Below, piece by piece: positions 24,709-33,715 of a stretch of DNA of 59,383 nt; the first letter of the stretch is position 1; every line of letters starts with the position of its first letter. The stretch is taken from the NCBI GenBank assembly GCA_010092885.1, contig JAADYX010000159.1, positions 91,554 to 150,936 of the forward strand. Reading direction: 5' to 3'. Source of the stretch: Chloroflexota bacterium (GTDB lineage: Bacteria > Chloroflexota > Anaerolineae > Aggregatilineales > UBA3940). Below the pieces are notes generated by a model. The model ran no database searches, was not told the DNA's origin, and worked only from the letters and a program-made list of their open reading frames with translations. Made by a program: the position numbers and the translations under genes.

Positions 24709-26081
24709 GCGCTCCCGCTGATGCTGTCCAATGTGATGATCTGTGGGCCACCGGTTTCAACCTGCCCAACCAGATCGTACGTCATGGCCCCGGTGATGCG
24801 CACTGGCACCATCTCGCCGACTGGCAGTTCCCCCTCAACCAGGATCAGGCCGTCGATCTCCGGTGCGTCACGGTAGCTTCGCCCCACACTGATGCCATCG
24901 TTGCAGCCCTCAACCAACATATCGAGCGTTTTACCAACAAAGCCCTGATTGATCTCCAAGGCGATCTGCTGCTGTATACTCATCAGGTGATCAAGACGCT
25001 CCTGCTTAACTGCATCATCCACCTGGCTAGGGAGTTCCGCGCTGGGTGTGCCGATCTCATAGCTGTAGGTGAACGCTCCCACACGGTCAAAGCGCAGATC
25101 CTTGACAAACTGCCCCAGGCCCTCGAACTCTTCATCGGTCTCGCCCGGATAGCCGACAATGAACGTTGTCCGGATCGCGAGGTCAGGCATGGCAGTCCGC
25201 ATCTTTTCGACGGTTTCGTACACCCATTCCACACGGGCGGGGCGACGCATGCGCTTGAGCACCTCACGGTGACCGTGCTGGAGGGGCATATCCAGGTAGG
25301 GGACAATGTGTTCATGGGACGCCATCGTCTCAATGAGTTCGTCGGTCACATAGCCGGGATACGCATACATCACGCGGATCCAGTCCATATCCGGTGTGAC
25401 CTCCACCAATTGGTTCAGCAGAGCCGCCAGACCATTTTTCAGCCCGATATCATGCCCATAGTCGGTTGAGTCCTGCGAGATCAGGATCAGCTCTCTCACG
25501 CCCATATCGTTGAGACGGGCCGCCTCTGAGAGGATCGACTCCACCGGGCGGCTGACATGAGTTCCCTTAATAGCTGGAATAGCACAAAAAGCACACGGAC
25601 GGCGGCAGCCATCGGCGATTTTCAGATAGGCACTTGCCCCCTGCAGAGATGCCCGCAGCACGCCGCGCTCGTCTGTGCCGACGGTTTCAGCTTCCGTGGG
25701 CAGATGGTACAGCGGCTCCGGATGAGCACGCCCGCGCAGCTGCTTGATGAGATCGAGGATGTCCATCCAACGGCGTGTACCGATCACACCATCCAAACCG
25801 TGCACGTGTTGGGTCAAGGTCTGCCCGTAGCGCTGAGCCAGACACCCAGCAGCGATCAGAAGTTGGTCTTTGCGTTTGGAGTCGGCCAAGTCTTGCAGAG
25901 CATTGATGCTCTCCTGCTTCGCTGCGTCAATGAATCCACATGTGTTGACGATTAGGACGGACGCCTCCTCAGGTGACTGCACGCCCTGATAACCACCCCG
26001 GTGGAGCAGCTGCGCGATGCTTTCTGAGTCGACCGTGTTCTTAGAACAGCCCAGGCTGAGCAGATAATAACGGTGTTGCAT
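24705..26081 (-). CDS. rimO: Ribosomal protein S12 methylthiotransferase
   Basis: A 458-residue radical-SAM enzyme adding a methylthio group to an aspartate of ribosomal protein S12. The N-terminal UPF0004 domain starts YYLLSLGCSKNTVDSE and has NTCGFID and AAGCLAQRYG (three cluster cysteines). The radical SAM motif is CRRPCAFCAIPAIKG (CxxxCxxC). A TRAM-like domain ends the protein (LVEGELPVGEMVPVRITGA). SLGCSKN and TCGFID separate RimO from MiaB. It lies 10 bases after rodZ. Confidence 0.95.
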   Translation of the reverse strand: MQHRYYLLSLGCSKNTVDSESIAQLLHRGGYQGVQSPEEASVLIVNTCGFIDAAKQESINALQDLADSKRKDQLLIAAGCLAQRYGQTLTQHVHGLDGVIGTRRWMDILDLIKQLRGRAHPEPLYHLPTEAETVGTDERGVLRASLQGASAYLKIADGCRRPCAFCAIPAIKGTHVSRPVESILSEAARLNDMGVRELILISQDSTDYGHDIGLKNGLAALLNQLVEVTPDMDWIRVMYAYPGYVTDELIETMASHEHIVPYLDMPLQHGHREVLKRMRRPARVEWVYETVEKMRTAMPDLAIRTTFIVGYPGETDEEFEGLGQFVKDLRFDRVGAFTYSYEIGTPSAELPSQVDDAVKQERLDHLMSIQQQIALEINQGFVGKTLDMLVEGCNDGISVGRSYRDAPEIDGLILVEGELPVGEMVPVRITGAMTYDLVGQVETGGPQIITLDSISGSA

Positions 26082-26091
26082 TCCCTATCCC

Positions 26092-27101
26092 TTAAGGACC
26101 GGTTTCAGTTGGTGTAGAGCTTGGGGTTGGCGTTGGCACGGAGGTTGAGGTAGGGGTGAGGGTAGGCGTAGCCGTTGGTTCAAGCACGTCACCCTCCGCG
26201 GTAAAGTGACGCTCTACAACCTCACCGCGCTGGCCGAGCAGACCGAGCTCACCTCCGTTAAAGGTTACACTGATACCGCCTGCATTGCTGGCCACCACAA
26301 TGATCTGAGTGTCTGCCTCCTGCGTGATCACCTGCGTGGGTTCCAGCACATCCTCAAAGACGATCTCGCCGTCAGCAGTGACACGCACCCAACTGGTTTG
26401 CTCGGCGCGCAGAGAGACAAACACACGCCCGGTGATCTGCGGCGCGCTGGTGATCACCACATCACTGAGTGTTGAGGTCGGCGCAAATGTGGCAGAAGGC
26501 TGCCGGGTAGGCAGATCGCCAGCCACAGCGGATCCTTCAGCAGGTGCATTAAGCGCAACACGACTGAGCATTGTCGTCAGGACAATAGCACCGATCAGAC
26601 CGACTGCCAGGATCACAGCAGTGATGATGTTGGCCACCATCCCTCCCTCAGGACGAGGCGGTTTGGCAGCGCTGACAGCCGGAGCCGCCGGCTGTTCAGT
26701 CTGTGGCCTGCTCAAGCCACTCAGCTGTCTGGGCTGCTGGAGCGGAGGTGGAGCAGTCTCTTCCGGCGGAGTCAGACCGCGCGGCAGCCCGGGGCCAGTT
26801 CGCCGGTCCGGCGTGATATACGTTGCCGTCGAACCCGTGCTCTGGGGAACATCAACCAGGGGAGCAGCACTGTGTTCCCCGAACCGCTGCACCACCTCAT
26901 CCGGGTTGAGACCAAGATAGTAAGCATAGTTCCGAAGAAGCCGCGCGCGTGCGCGGCAGATGGCAGCGCACTGATATCGCCACTTTCGAGCGCCTGCAGA
27001 AACTTCTTGCGGATGCGCGTTTGGGCCTCTGCTTCTTCCAGCGTGATCGCGCGTTCCTCGCGCGTACGCCGCAGCATCTCGCCAACGGGTTGCTCAGCCA
27101 T
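26092..27101 (-). pseudogene. rodZ: RodZ-like cell-shape protein, split by a frameshift
   Basis: Two overlapping frames together encode one RodZ-type protein. The first (from ATG 27101) gives the cytoplasmic helix-turn-helix MAEQPVGEMLRRTREER, with ITLEEAEAQTRIRKKFLQAL. The second gives the rest: PDEVVQRFGEH, a proline-rich linker, a transmembrane segment (NIITAVILAVGLIGAIVL), and a periplasmic DUF4115-type domain with a Thr/Pro tail. The frames join near 26937. Reading ARGF in the first frame and LRNYAYYLGLNPDEV in the second restores the conserved RodZ sequence, so one base (a C in TTC-CTT) appears lost. No good slippery heptamer is present, so sequencing error or a real inactivating mutation is likelier than programmed shift. 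RodZ links MreB to the elongation machinery; rodA is four genes downstream. Confidence 0.8.
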
Positions 27102-27127
27102 GTCGAATATCCGACCGCTTCAGCGAT

Positions 27128-27745
27128 CTACGCTTCGTCTGCGGGCTCTTCGTCTGGTTCAAGGATGGCTTCTTCGTCCACCTCTTCAGTCTGCACGATG
27201 CCGTAGTCTTCCGGATCGTAGTCCTCATCAGCGAACTGTTCCCACTCAGCTTCGGCTTCCTGCAGTTCTTCAAGCGCCTGTGCAGCGGCAAGCGGATCCT
27301 CGTCATCACGGTGGATAATCACACGCACGGTTGGGGTCAGGCCAGTATCCAACCGGACGACAACGTCAAAAGAGCCCAGCTCACGCAGTGCGCCATCGCC
27401 GATGCGGCGGCGGTCGATATTCAATCCGATCTCAGCTTTCAACGCGTCGGCGATCTCCGCATTGGTAACAGAACCATATAGCTTGCCACGTTCACTGGCC
27501 CGCACGGGGAAGTAGAGCGTGAGTTCCTCGATCCCCTCAGCGATCTCCTGGAAGCGCTTTTCGCGCTCGGCGCGGCGCATATCAGCCTTCTTGCTGAGGT
27601 TCTCCAGTGATTTGATCATGCCAGGGGTTGCACGCACTGCCAGACCCTGCGGCACCAAGTAGTTGCGCGCATAGCCGGGGGCCACATCCACGATCTCGCC
27701 CGCCACACCCTGCTTGTACACATCTTCAAGTAGAATCACCTTCAT
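27128..27745 (-). CDS. rplI: 50S ribosomal protein L9 with acidic C-terminal extension
   Basis: Residues 1-150 are a standard L9: [19 protein letters not shown], the conserved [16 protein letters not shown], the long connecting helix, and the C-terminal domain. Another 55 residues, very rich in Glu and Asp, follow and are not part of usual L9 (about 150 residues). The ATG at 27745 has GGAG nine bases upstream; the longer frame to 27799 has no ribosome site. It heads the operon with rodZ, rimO, Nudix and rodA rather than the more common rpsF-ssb-rpsR arrangement. A leader hairpin lies just upstream. Confidence 0.93.
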   Translation of the reverse strand: MKVILLEDVYKQGVAGEIVDVAPGYARNYLVPQGLAVRATPGMIKSLENLSKKADMRRAEREKRFQEIAEGIEELTLYFPVRASERGKLYGSVTNAEIADALKAEIGLNIDRRRIGDGALRELGSFDVVVRLDTGLTPTVRVIIHRDDEDPLAAAQALEELQEAEAEWEQFADEDYDPEDYGIVQTEEVDEEAILEPDEEPADEA

Positions 27746-27772
27746 AACAGTCTTCTCCACAGGCAAAATAAG

Positions 27773-27795
27773 GTTTTCGGTCTTTACCCGAAAAC
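27773..27795 (-). promoter_or_regulatory. Leader hairpin before rplI
   Basis: Perfect 8-bp arms GTTTTCGG (27773-27780) and CCGAAAAC (27788-27795) with a 7-base loop lie 28 bases upstream of the L9 start. This could be a regulatory leader; no known motif was matched. Confidence 0.35.
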
Positions 27796-27866
27796 GCATG
27801 AATCAAGGTCTTGTCTTAATGGAAGCACAGGGTATGTTACCGTATTGGAATAGAGCCCTGCAAGGG

Positions 27867-27895
27867 AAAACGGGGCTGTTGGTGTAACAGCCCCG
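27867..27895 (-). terminator. Intrinsic terminator of clpC
   Basis: Perfect 10-bp arms CGGGGCTGTT (27871-27880) and AACAGCCCCG (27886-27895), a 5-base loop, then TTTT on the minus strand. It lies just past the clpC stop. Confidence 0.8.
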
Positions 27896-27919
27896 CCGGT
27901 GTTTTCAGTCTGTACGGAG

Positions 27920-30418
27920 TTATGCGGTCGGCTCCGGCAGTTCCATTTCTTCCTGTGCGGTGAAGGTCAGTTCATCGTCAACGTAGTCGACGAGAATGGT
28001 ATTGACACCATCCAGATCACCGGAAAGGATGCGGTCAGAGAGTGCATCTTCGACCTTGTTCTGGAGGACCCGGCGCAGCGGCCGTGCTCCAAACTCGGGA
28101 TCGTAGCCCTCTTCGGCCAGATAAACCTTTGCAGCCTCGGTCAGCTCAATGCGCAGACCATGCTCCTCCAGGCGTTCCTGAACCCGCTCCAGCAGGATGT
28201 CCACGATCTGGGTGATCTCATCCTTGGAGAGGGCACGGAATACAATCGTTGCATCCACACGGTTGATGAACTCAGGGCGGAAGGCACGGCGGAGCGCATC
28301 CATGAGCTTCTTGCGCATCTCGCTGTATTCGTGCTGCTGGTCCTGCTCCTCACTGCGCGGGATATTGAACCCAAGCTGGGTGCCACGCTGGATGAGGTCG
28401 GCGCCGATGTTGCTCGTCATGATGATGAGCGCGTTGCGGAAATCAACCATACGACCGCGCGCATCGGAGAGGTGGCCCTCTTCCATGATCTGCAGCAGCA
28501 TGTTGAATGTCTCCGGGTGCGCCTTCTCGATCTCATCAAAGACGACAATGGAGTAGGGGCGGCGGCGGATGGCCTCGGTCAGCTGACCGGCATCCTCATA
28601 GCCCACATATCCGGGCGGCGAACCGACCAGACGTGCCACATTGTGGCGCTCCATAAACTCACTCATATCCAGTTGGATGAGTGCGTCTTCACTGCCGAAC
28701 AGGAACTCGGCCAGAGCTTTGGTGAGCTCCGTCTTGCCGACACCCGTCGGGCCAAGGAAGATGAACGATCCAACCGGGCGGCGCGGGTCTTTGAGACCTG
28801 CGCGTGCACGCCGGACCGCCTTGCTGATCGCAACGATGGCTTCGTCCTGGCCGACGATGCGCCGGTGCAGGGCCTCTTCCATCTCCAGCAAGCGCGCGCT
28901 CTCTTCCTGAGCGATGCGTGTTACCGGGATACCGGTCCACATTGCAACGACTTCGGCGACATCTTCAGCAACAACCTGAGCACGCTCGTCCTCACCCCAG
29001 CCGGAGCGAATACCGCCCAGCCAGTCAGTCAGGTAGTCACGGCGGCTCGTCAGGTCCTGCTCAGTCTCACCCTCTTCAAAATCGCCTTCCTCAAGCCGGA
29101 TATTGACTTCTTCCAGCTCTTCTTCAGCGCGGCGTACATTGATCGCTTCCGGCGACTTGTACATCCGCACCCGGGCGGCGCTCTCGTCGATCAGGTCGAT
29201 GGCCTTGTCCGGCAGGAAGCGGTCAGGCACATACCGGGCCGAAAGATTGGCCGCGGCCTCAATGGCCTCGTTGGTTATGGAGAGCGCATGGTGATCCTCG
29301 TAGGGGCGGCGAATGCCCTTGAGGATTTCGATGGTCTCTTCAATTGTTGGTTCTTCGACGGTAATCGGCTGGAAGCGGCGTTCCAGCGCGGCATCGTTTT
29401 CAATGTGACGACGGTATTCATCGAGCGTGGTCGCGCCAATGGTCTGCAGTTCGCCCCTTGCCAGGGCAGGCTTCAGAATGTTGGCGGCGTCCACAGAACT
29501 GCCCGCAGACCCTGCGCCGACGAGCATATGCACCTCGTCGATGAACAGGATGCTGTCGGACTGTGTCAGCTCCTCAATGACCCGCTTCAGGCGTTCTTCA
29601 AACTGACCACGGTACATCGTGCCCGCGACCAGTGACCCTACGTCAAGCTGCAGAACGCGTTTGCCGAGCAACGGCCCGGGGATTTCACCGGCGACGATGC
29701 GCTGTGCAAGGCCTTCCACAATTGCGGTTTTCCCGACGCCCGGCTCGCCGATCAGGGCAGGGTTGTTCTTCGTGCGGCGGCTCAGAATCTGGATAACGCG
29801 CTCGATTTCCTCTTCACGACCGATGATGGGGTCAAGCTTGCCTTCTTCGGCCAGCTGAGTGAGGTCTGTTGCGAGCTGGTCAACCAGCGGCGTTTTCTGG
29901 CTGCTGCTTGAGCGCGAGCTTGATGATGTTGTCTCACGACGCCGGGGTGCTGGCGGGCTTGGGCGTGCTGACGGACTATCCTGAAGGATGCGGCGAGTCT
30001 GCTTGCGGATATCATCCGGGGAGATATTGAGTGCTTTGAGCACATCGATAGCCACGCCTTCATTGTAGCGGATAAGAGCCAGGAGCAGATGCTCGGTGCC
30101 GATATAATGATGGCCCATGCGACGGGCCTCGTCAACGGCGAGTTCGAGCACTTTCTTCGTCCCGGGGGAAAGATCCAGCCGGGCGAAGGGCTGGCGTTCA
30201 CCGGACTTGGTCTTGCGCTCCACGAGCGCTTCGATCTGCTTCAAGTCAAGTCCGAGTTCACGCAGCACACGTCCTGCCACACCGCCTTCCTCGCGCATCA
30301 GCCCGATCAGCAGGTGTTCAGTTCCAATATAGCTGTGCTGTAAACGTTCGGCTTCCTCTTGTGCCAGGCTCAACACCCGGCGAGCACGCTGAGTAAAGCG
30401 CTGCATCTTGTCGGGCAT
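27920..30418 (-). CDS. clpC: ATP-dependent Clp protease ATPase subunit ClpC
   Basis: An 832-residue Hsp100 unfoldase that delivers damaged or regulated proteins to ClpP. Two Clp_N repeats (about 1-145) are followed by a Ser/Pro-rich linker. AAA1 has Walker [10 protein letters not shown] near residue 224, and a middle region around 400-480 follows. AAA2 has GPTGVGKTE near residue 556, the DEIEKAHPE Walker B type element, and the C-terminal D2 domain. Both ATP sites look intact. It has its own promoter and terminator, so it is monocistronic; ctsR and mcsAB, its partners in Firmicutes, are absent here. Confidence 0.95.
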   Translation of the reverse strand: MPDKMQRFTQRARRVLSLAQEEAERLQHSYIGTEHLLIGLMREEGGVAGRVLRELGLDLKQIEALVERKTKSGERQPFARLDLSPGTKKVLELAVDEARRMGHHYIGTEHLLLALIRYNEGVAIDVLKALNISPDDIRKQTRRILQDSPSARPSPPAPRRRETTSSSSRSSSSQKTPLVDQLATDLTQLAEEGKLDPIIGREEEIERVIQILSRRTKNNPALIGEPGVGKTAIVEGLAQRIVAGEIPGPLLGKRVLQLDVGSLVAGTMYRGQFEERLKRVIEELTQSDSILFIDEVHMLVGAGSAGSSVDAANILKPALARGELQTIGATTLDEYRRHIENDAALERRFQPITVEEPTIEETIEILKGIRRPYEDHHALSITNEAIEAAANLSARYVPDRFLPDKAIDLIDESAARVRMYKSPEAINVRRAEEELEEVNIRLEEGDFEEGETEQDLTSRRDYLTDWLGGIRSGWGEDERAQVVAEDVAEVVAMWTGIPVTRIAQEESARLLEMEEALHRRIVGQDEAIVAISKAVRRARAGLKDPRRPVGSFIFLGPTGVGKTELTKALAEFLFGSEDALIQLDMSEFMERHNVARLVGSPPGYVGYEDAGQLTEAIRRRPYSIVVFDEIEKAHPETFNMLLQIMEEGHLSDARGRMVDFRNALIIMTSNIGADLIQRGTQLGFNIPRSEEQDQQHEYSEMRKKLMDALRRAFRPEFINRVDATIVFRALSKDEITQIVDILLERVQERLEEHGLRIELTEAAKVYLAEEGYDPEFGARPLRRVLQNKVEDALSDRILSGDLDGVNTILVDYVDDELTFTAQEEMELPEPTA

Positions 30419-30583
30419 AATCTAGCCCCTCCATCCCTTACACTGCCGAGGGTGTCTATTAGTTGCTACACCACATCCTACGTACCGGGATACTACCGTA
30501 CGAGCACCTAAACTGCTAGTCTCACTGGGTGCGTGACTATCATATCTTTGTATGAACAATCAGTGGATATGGTAGTATCGTCT

Positions 30584-30613
30584 ATTATAAGTGGCGGAGT
30601 CAATCTTTTTCAA
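30584..30613 (-). promoter_or_regulatory. clpC promoter
   Basis: Minus-strand TTGAAA (30613-30608) and a perfect TATAAT (30589-30584), 18 bases apart, give a long leader of about 160 bases to the clpC ATG. The leader (30419-30583) has no recognised riboswitch. The ATG of the rightward nuclease gene starts 5 bases beyond the -35. Confidence 0.6.
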
Positions 30614-30618
30614 ACACC

Positions 30619-31614
30619 ATGGGCCAATTCTTGTACAATACACACATTCTAACAGAAATCCCGCTCGCCGATAGTGAAGCTATCCTTGATGCGCATACCC
30701 TGGAGCAGGTTCCTGTTACGCGCTGGACAGCGTTTTCGTGGTCCCACAGTCGCCATACTCTTTTTGCAACATGCAGACGCCGCTACTATCTGCACTACTA
30801 CGGCAGCCGCCGCATCAGGGAAACCAACAGCCGGGTGGTGCGTGCCATCTGGTGGCTCAAGCAGATCACCCCAATGTCAGCCTGGATAGGTACCGTCGTC
30901 CATGAGGCCGCCGCGGCCGCGCTGCGGGCCGTGCGTGACGGCATGCCGGTTCCGGATGTCCGCGTCTTGGCCCGCGAACGCTTTGCCGCCGGACTGGAAG
31001 CTTCAGCACGGGGCCGTAAGTTGGATGGACGGTGGCTCGTTCTCTGGCCGGATGCGTATGGCGGTTCTGGTACCGGCAGCCCAGAAGAACTGCTCGAAGG
31101 ACTGCTCGACAACCTGTTGGCCAGCGACACTTACAAATCCCTAACAAACCTTCCGGGCGGTCTGTTTCAGGAGATCGACGAAGCATTCCAATCGTTTGAG
31201 CTGGAAGGCATTGCCCGGCTTGGTACGGTCAGGACTTTTGCCATCCCTGATGTGCTTATCCTCAACGATAGGACCCTACGCATTGTTGACTGGAAGACCG
31301 GCAGCACAACACCGGATAGTGTGCGCTGGCAAGCGGGCATATACCAGCTGTACGCCGGGCTGACCTACGATCTTCAGGAAGAAGAAATCAGCGTGGAGAT
31401 CGTCGACCTGACGCAAGGTTCAAGCGGGGAACCCGCCGGTGGCACACCCGGATTCGCTGAAACACGCGCCTTTATTGAAACCAGCATCGCGGAGATGGTA
31501 GATCTGATGGCCGATGTCGACTATCATACGGTATCCATACGTGACTTTCCCATGACAGACGATCTGACCCTGTGCCAGACCTGTAATTTCAAGCGAGCGT
31601 GTCGGCGTGAGTAA
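30619..31614 (+). CDS. PD-(D/E)XK nuclease with Fe-S cysteines (AddB nuclease-like), gene 1
   Basis: A 331-residue RecB/Cas4-type nuclease. Active-site residues are His95 (GTVVHEA), Glu185/Glu188 nearby, Asp211 (AIPDVLIL), Asp224 and Lys226 (VDWKTGS), then QxxxY at Gln238-Tyr242. Four cysteines fit an AddB/Cas4-like 4Fe-4S clamp: Cys52 (ATCRRRYYLHYYG) and Cys319-x2-Cys322-x5-Cys328. The same C-x2-C-x5-C spacing occurs in Bacillus AddB. It lacks a helicase domain; the next gene, overlapping by 8 bases, supplies one. The ATG has no clear ribosome site, so the start is less certain. Likely role: DNA end resection. Confidence 0.87.
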   Translation: MGQFLYNTHILTEIPLADSEAILDAHTLEQVPVTRWTAFSWSHSRHTLFATCRRRYYLHYYGSRRIRETNSRVVRAIWWLKQITPMSAWIGTVVHEAAAAALRAVRDGMPVPDVRVLARERFAAGLEASARGRKLDGRWLVLWPDAYGGSGTGSPEELLEGLLDNLLASDTYKSLTNLPGGLFQEIDEAFQSFELEGIARLGTVRTFAIPDVLILNDRTLRIVDWKTGSTTPDSVRWQAGIYQLYAGLTYDLQEEEISVEIVDLTQGSSGEPAGGTPGFAETRAFIETSIAEMVDLMADVDYHTVSIRDFPMTDDLTLCQTCNFKRACRRE

Positions 31615-33715
31615 CTACGTTGGCGAACCCAATCCACGTACCATGTTTCTGGAAGGCCCGTTCGGCGCGGGCAAGACAACCTTTGCTGTTGAAACCCTCT
31701 TCGCCTGGTTGGAAGCAGACATCCCCCCTGAGCAAATCGTGATCACAGTGCCCCAGCGTACGCTGGCCCGCCGCTATATTCTGGCACTGCGCAGCGTCGA
31801 TCGGCCTGCCTCAGGCGATGTCTCGATCCGGACTTTGAACGGCCTGGCACAGGACATGGTGGATATCTACTGGCCGGTGGTCGCGCCTGAGTACGGCTTC
31901 AGTGACCCGGAGCTGGCCCCACGCTACCTGACGATTGAGACCGCGCAATATGTGATCGGGCGCTTTGTGGATGACGCGGTTGAACGCGGCGAGTTCGAAG
32001 CCATTAAAGCCACGCCACAGGTCATCGCGCGGCAGATCATCGACAATATGGGTAAGGCCGCGCTGATGGATGTGCCCTACACGGCGATCCCCGAACTGCT
32101 CACACAAGCCTGGGGGCCGCAGAGAGCCCGCAAGCGTGTACTGGCCTACCAGACCGCCGGGCAGATCGCTGAGCAGTACCGCACTTACTGCCTTAAGAAC
32201 CGTCTGCTTGACTATGCGCTGCAAATCGAGCTGTTCGTCGATCTGCTCAAGAAGCCGCCGATTAGAGAACGGTTCTACGGGCAGTACAGTTACATCATCG
32301 CCGACCATGTTGAAGAAGAAGCAGCGCTGATGCACGATCTGCTCGTGGAATGGACAAACCGGGCAGAGGGCATGCTGGTCGTCGCCGATTGGGATGGTGG
32401 CTTCCGGGTATTTCTGGGAGCTGCACCAGAGGGAATCGACAGATTGCGCGAGGCGTGCGATGGCGTGATGACCATGGGTGACAGCCTGATCCCCGAGCCT
32501 GCACTAAAGGCTTTACAGCAAGAGATCGCGCATGGCATCAAACCAGAGGCGGTTGAGCCAGTGGAAACAGACGAGCTGGGTTACAGCTTTGCGTTCCACA
32601 ACTTCTATCCGCAGATGCTCGACTGGGTGGCTGACAAAATTGCGTGGCTGGTAGATGAAGAAGGTGTACCACCGCGCGAGATCGCCGTACTGGCCCCGTT
32701 CCTCTCCGATGCACTGCTGTTCTCATTGACGTATAAAATCGAGAAGCGCGGCGTACTGACTCTATCACACCGGCCCTCGCGCGCCTTGCGTGACGAGCCT
32801 GCGGCGCGCACTCTGCTTACGCTAACGGCACTGGCCCACCCTCACTGGGGTCAGATGCCCCCACAGCCTGATGTCGCCGATGCATTGGCACAGGCCATTG
32901 GCGATCTCGACCCGGTGCGAGCCCAGCTGCTCACCAAGATCGTTTACCGGCCCAACAGCGACCCACCACTGACCTCGTTTGACAATATCAAACCAGAGAT
33001 GCAGGCTCGCATCACTTACCGGGCGGGCCAGCTCTACGATGATCTGCGCTTCTGGCTGCTGGAAGATTATCCACAGCGGTACGAGGGGCAAACAGCCCCC
33101 TTGGACCACTTCTTCAGTTTGTTGTTCGGTGAGGTGCTGTCACAGGCTGGCTACGGATTCCACAACAGCGCAACAGCCGGACGGGTTACCGCGGAGCTGG
33201 TCGAGTCGGCACGCAAGTTCCGGCAGTCGCTGTATTCGGAAGGGGCGAGCCTTGATGCCATTGGCAACCGCTACTTCGACATCGTGAGGCAGGGGCTGCT
33301 CAGTGCACTGTACGTCGCCAGCTGGCGGGATGAACTGGCCGATGCGGTCTTTATCGCTCCGGCCTACACCTTCCTGCTGCGCAACCGCCCCGTTGACGTG
33401 CAGTTCTGGTTGGATGTCGGGTCAACGGGTTGGTGGGAACGCCTCGACCAACCGCTGACTCACCCATATGTGCTTTCACGCACTTGGCCGCAGGAGCGCA
33501 TCTGGCAGGACTCCGATGAGGTGGAGCACCAACGCGACATGCTCTGGAAGATCACACAGGGGCTGGTGCGCCGTGCCCGGCGCCACATCTACCTGGGGAT
33601 CAGCGACCTCGGCGAGCAGGGGTTCGAGCAGCGCGGCCCACTGCTGACCGTGTTCCAGGGCATCTTAGGGCGGCATCCACAAACACCGGACGTGGACAAT
33701 ACAGACCATGAGTGA
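31607..33715 (+). CDS. Degenerate UvrD/AddB-like helicase subunit
   Basis: A 702-residue superfamily 1-like protein. Walker A is intact (EGPFGAGKTTF, Lys23). A Walker B equivalent near residue 233 reads YIIADHVEEEA instead of a DExQD box, and late helicase motifs are not obvious; SDLGEQGFEQRGPLL ends the chain. No nuclease motif is present. This fits the AddB helicase half, which binds ATP but acts largely in Chi recognition in B. subtilis. The GTG start overlaps the first nuclease gene by 8 bases; its stop overlaps the next helicase by 8. The assignment to AddB is by pattern and context, not by alignment. Confidence 0.8.
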   Translation: MSNYVGEPNPRTMFLEGPFGAGKTTFAVETLFAWLEADIPPEQIVITVPQRTLARRYILALRSVDRPASGDVSIRTLNGLAQDMVDIYWPVVAPEYGFSDPELAPRYLTIETAQYVIGRFVDDAVERGEFEAIKATPQVIARQIIDNMGKAALMDVPYTAIPELLTQAWGPQRARKRVLAYQTAGQIAEQYRTYCLKNRLLDYALQIELFVDLLKKPPIRERFYGQYSYIIADHVEEEAALMHDLLVEWTNRAEGMLVVADWDGGFRVFLGAAPEGIDRLREACDGVMTMGDSLIPEPALKALQQEIAHGIKPEAVEPVETDELGYSFAFHNFYPQMLDWVADKIAWLVDEEGVPPREIAVLAPFLSDALLFSLTYKIEKRGVLTLSHRPSRALRDEPAARTLLTLTALAHPHWGQMPPQPDVADALAQAIGDLDPVRAQLLTKIVYRPNSDPPLTSFDNIKPEMQARITYRAGQLYDDLRFWLLEDYPQRYEGQTAPLDHFFSLLFGEVLSQAGYGFHNSATAGRVTAELVESARKFRQSLYSEGASLDAIGNRYFDIVRQGLLSALYVASWRDELADAVFIAPAYTFLLRNRPVDVQFWLDVGSTGWWERLDQPLTHPYVLSRTWPQERIWQDSDEVEHQRDMLWKITQGLVRRARRHIYLGISDLGEQGFEQRGPLLTVFQGILGRHPQTPDVDNTDHE

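Noticed and set aside
26929-26945. Programmed -1 frameshift in rodZ
   Set aside because: The TTC-TTC string is not a classical X-XXY-YYZ heptamer and no strong downstream stem was found, so error or mutation is preferred.
27899-29635. 578-codon open frame antisense to clpC
   Set aside because: It lies inside clpC on the opposite strand, shows no recognisable domain and mirrors codon bias of the real gene. Treated as a shadow.
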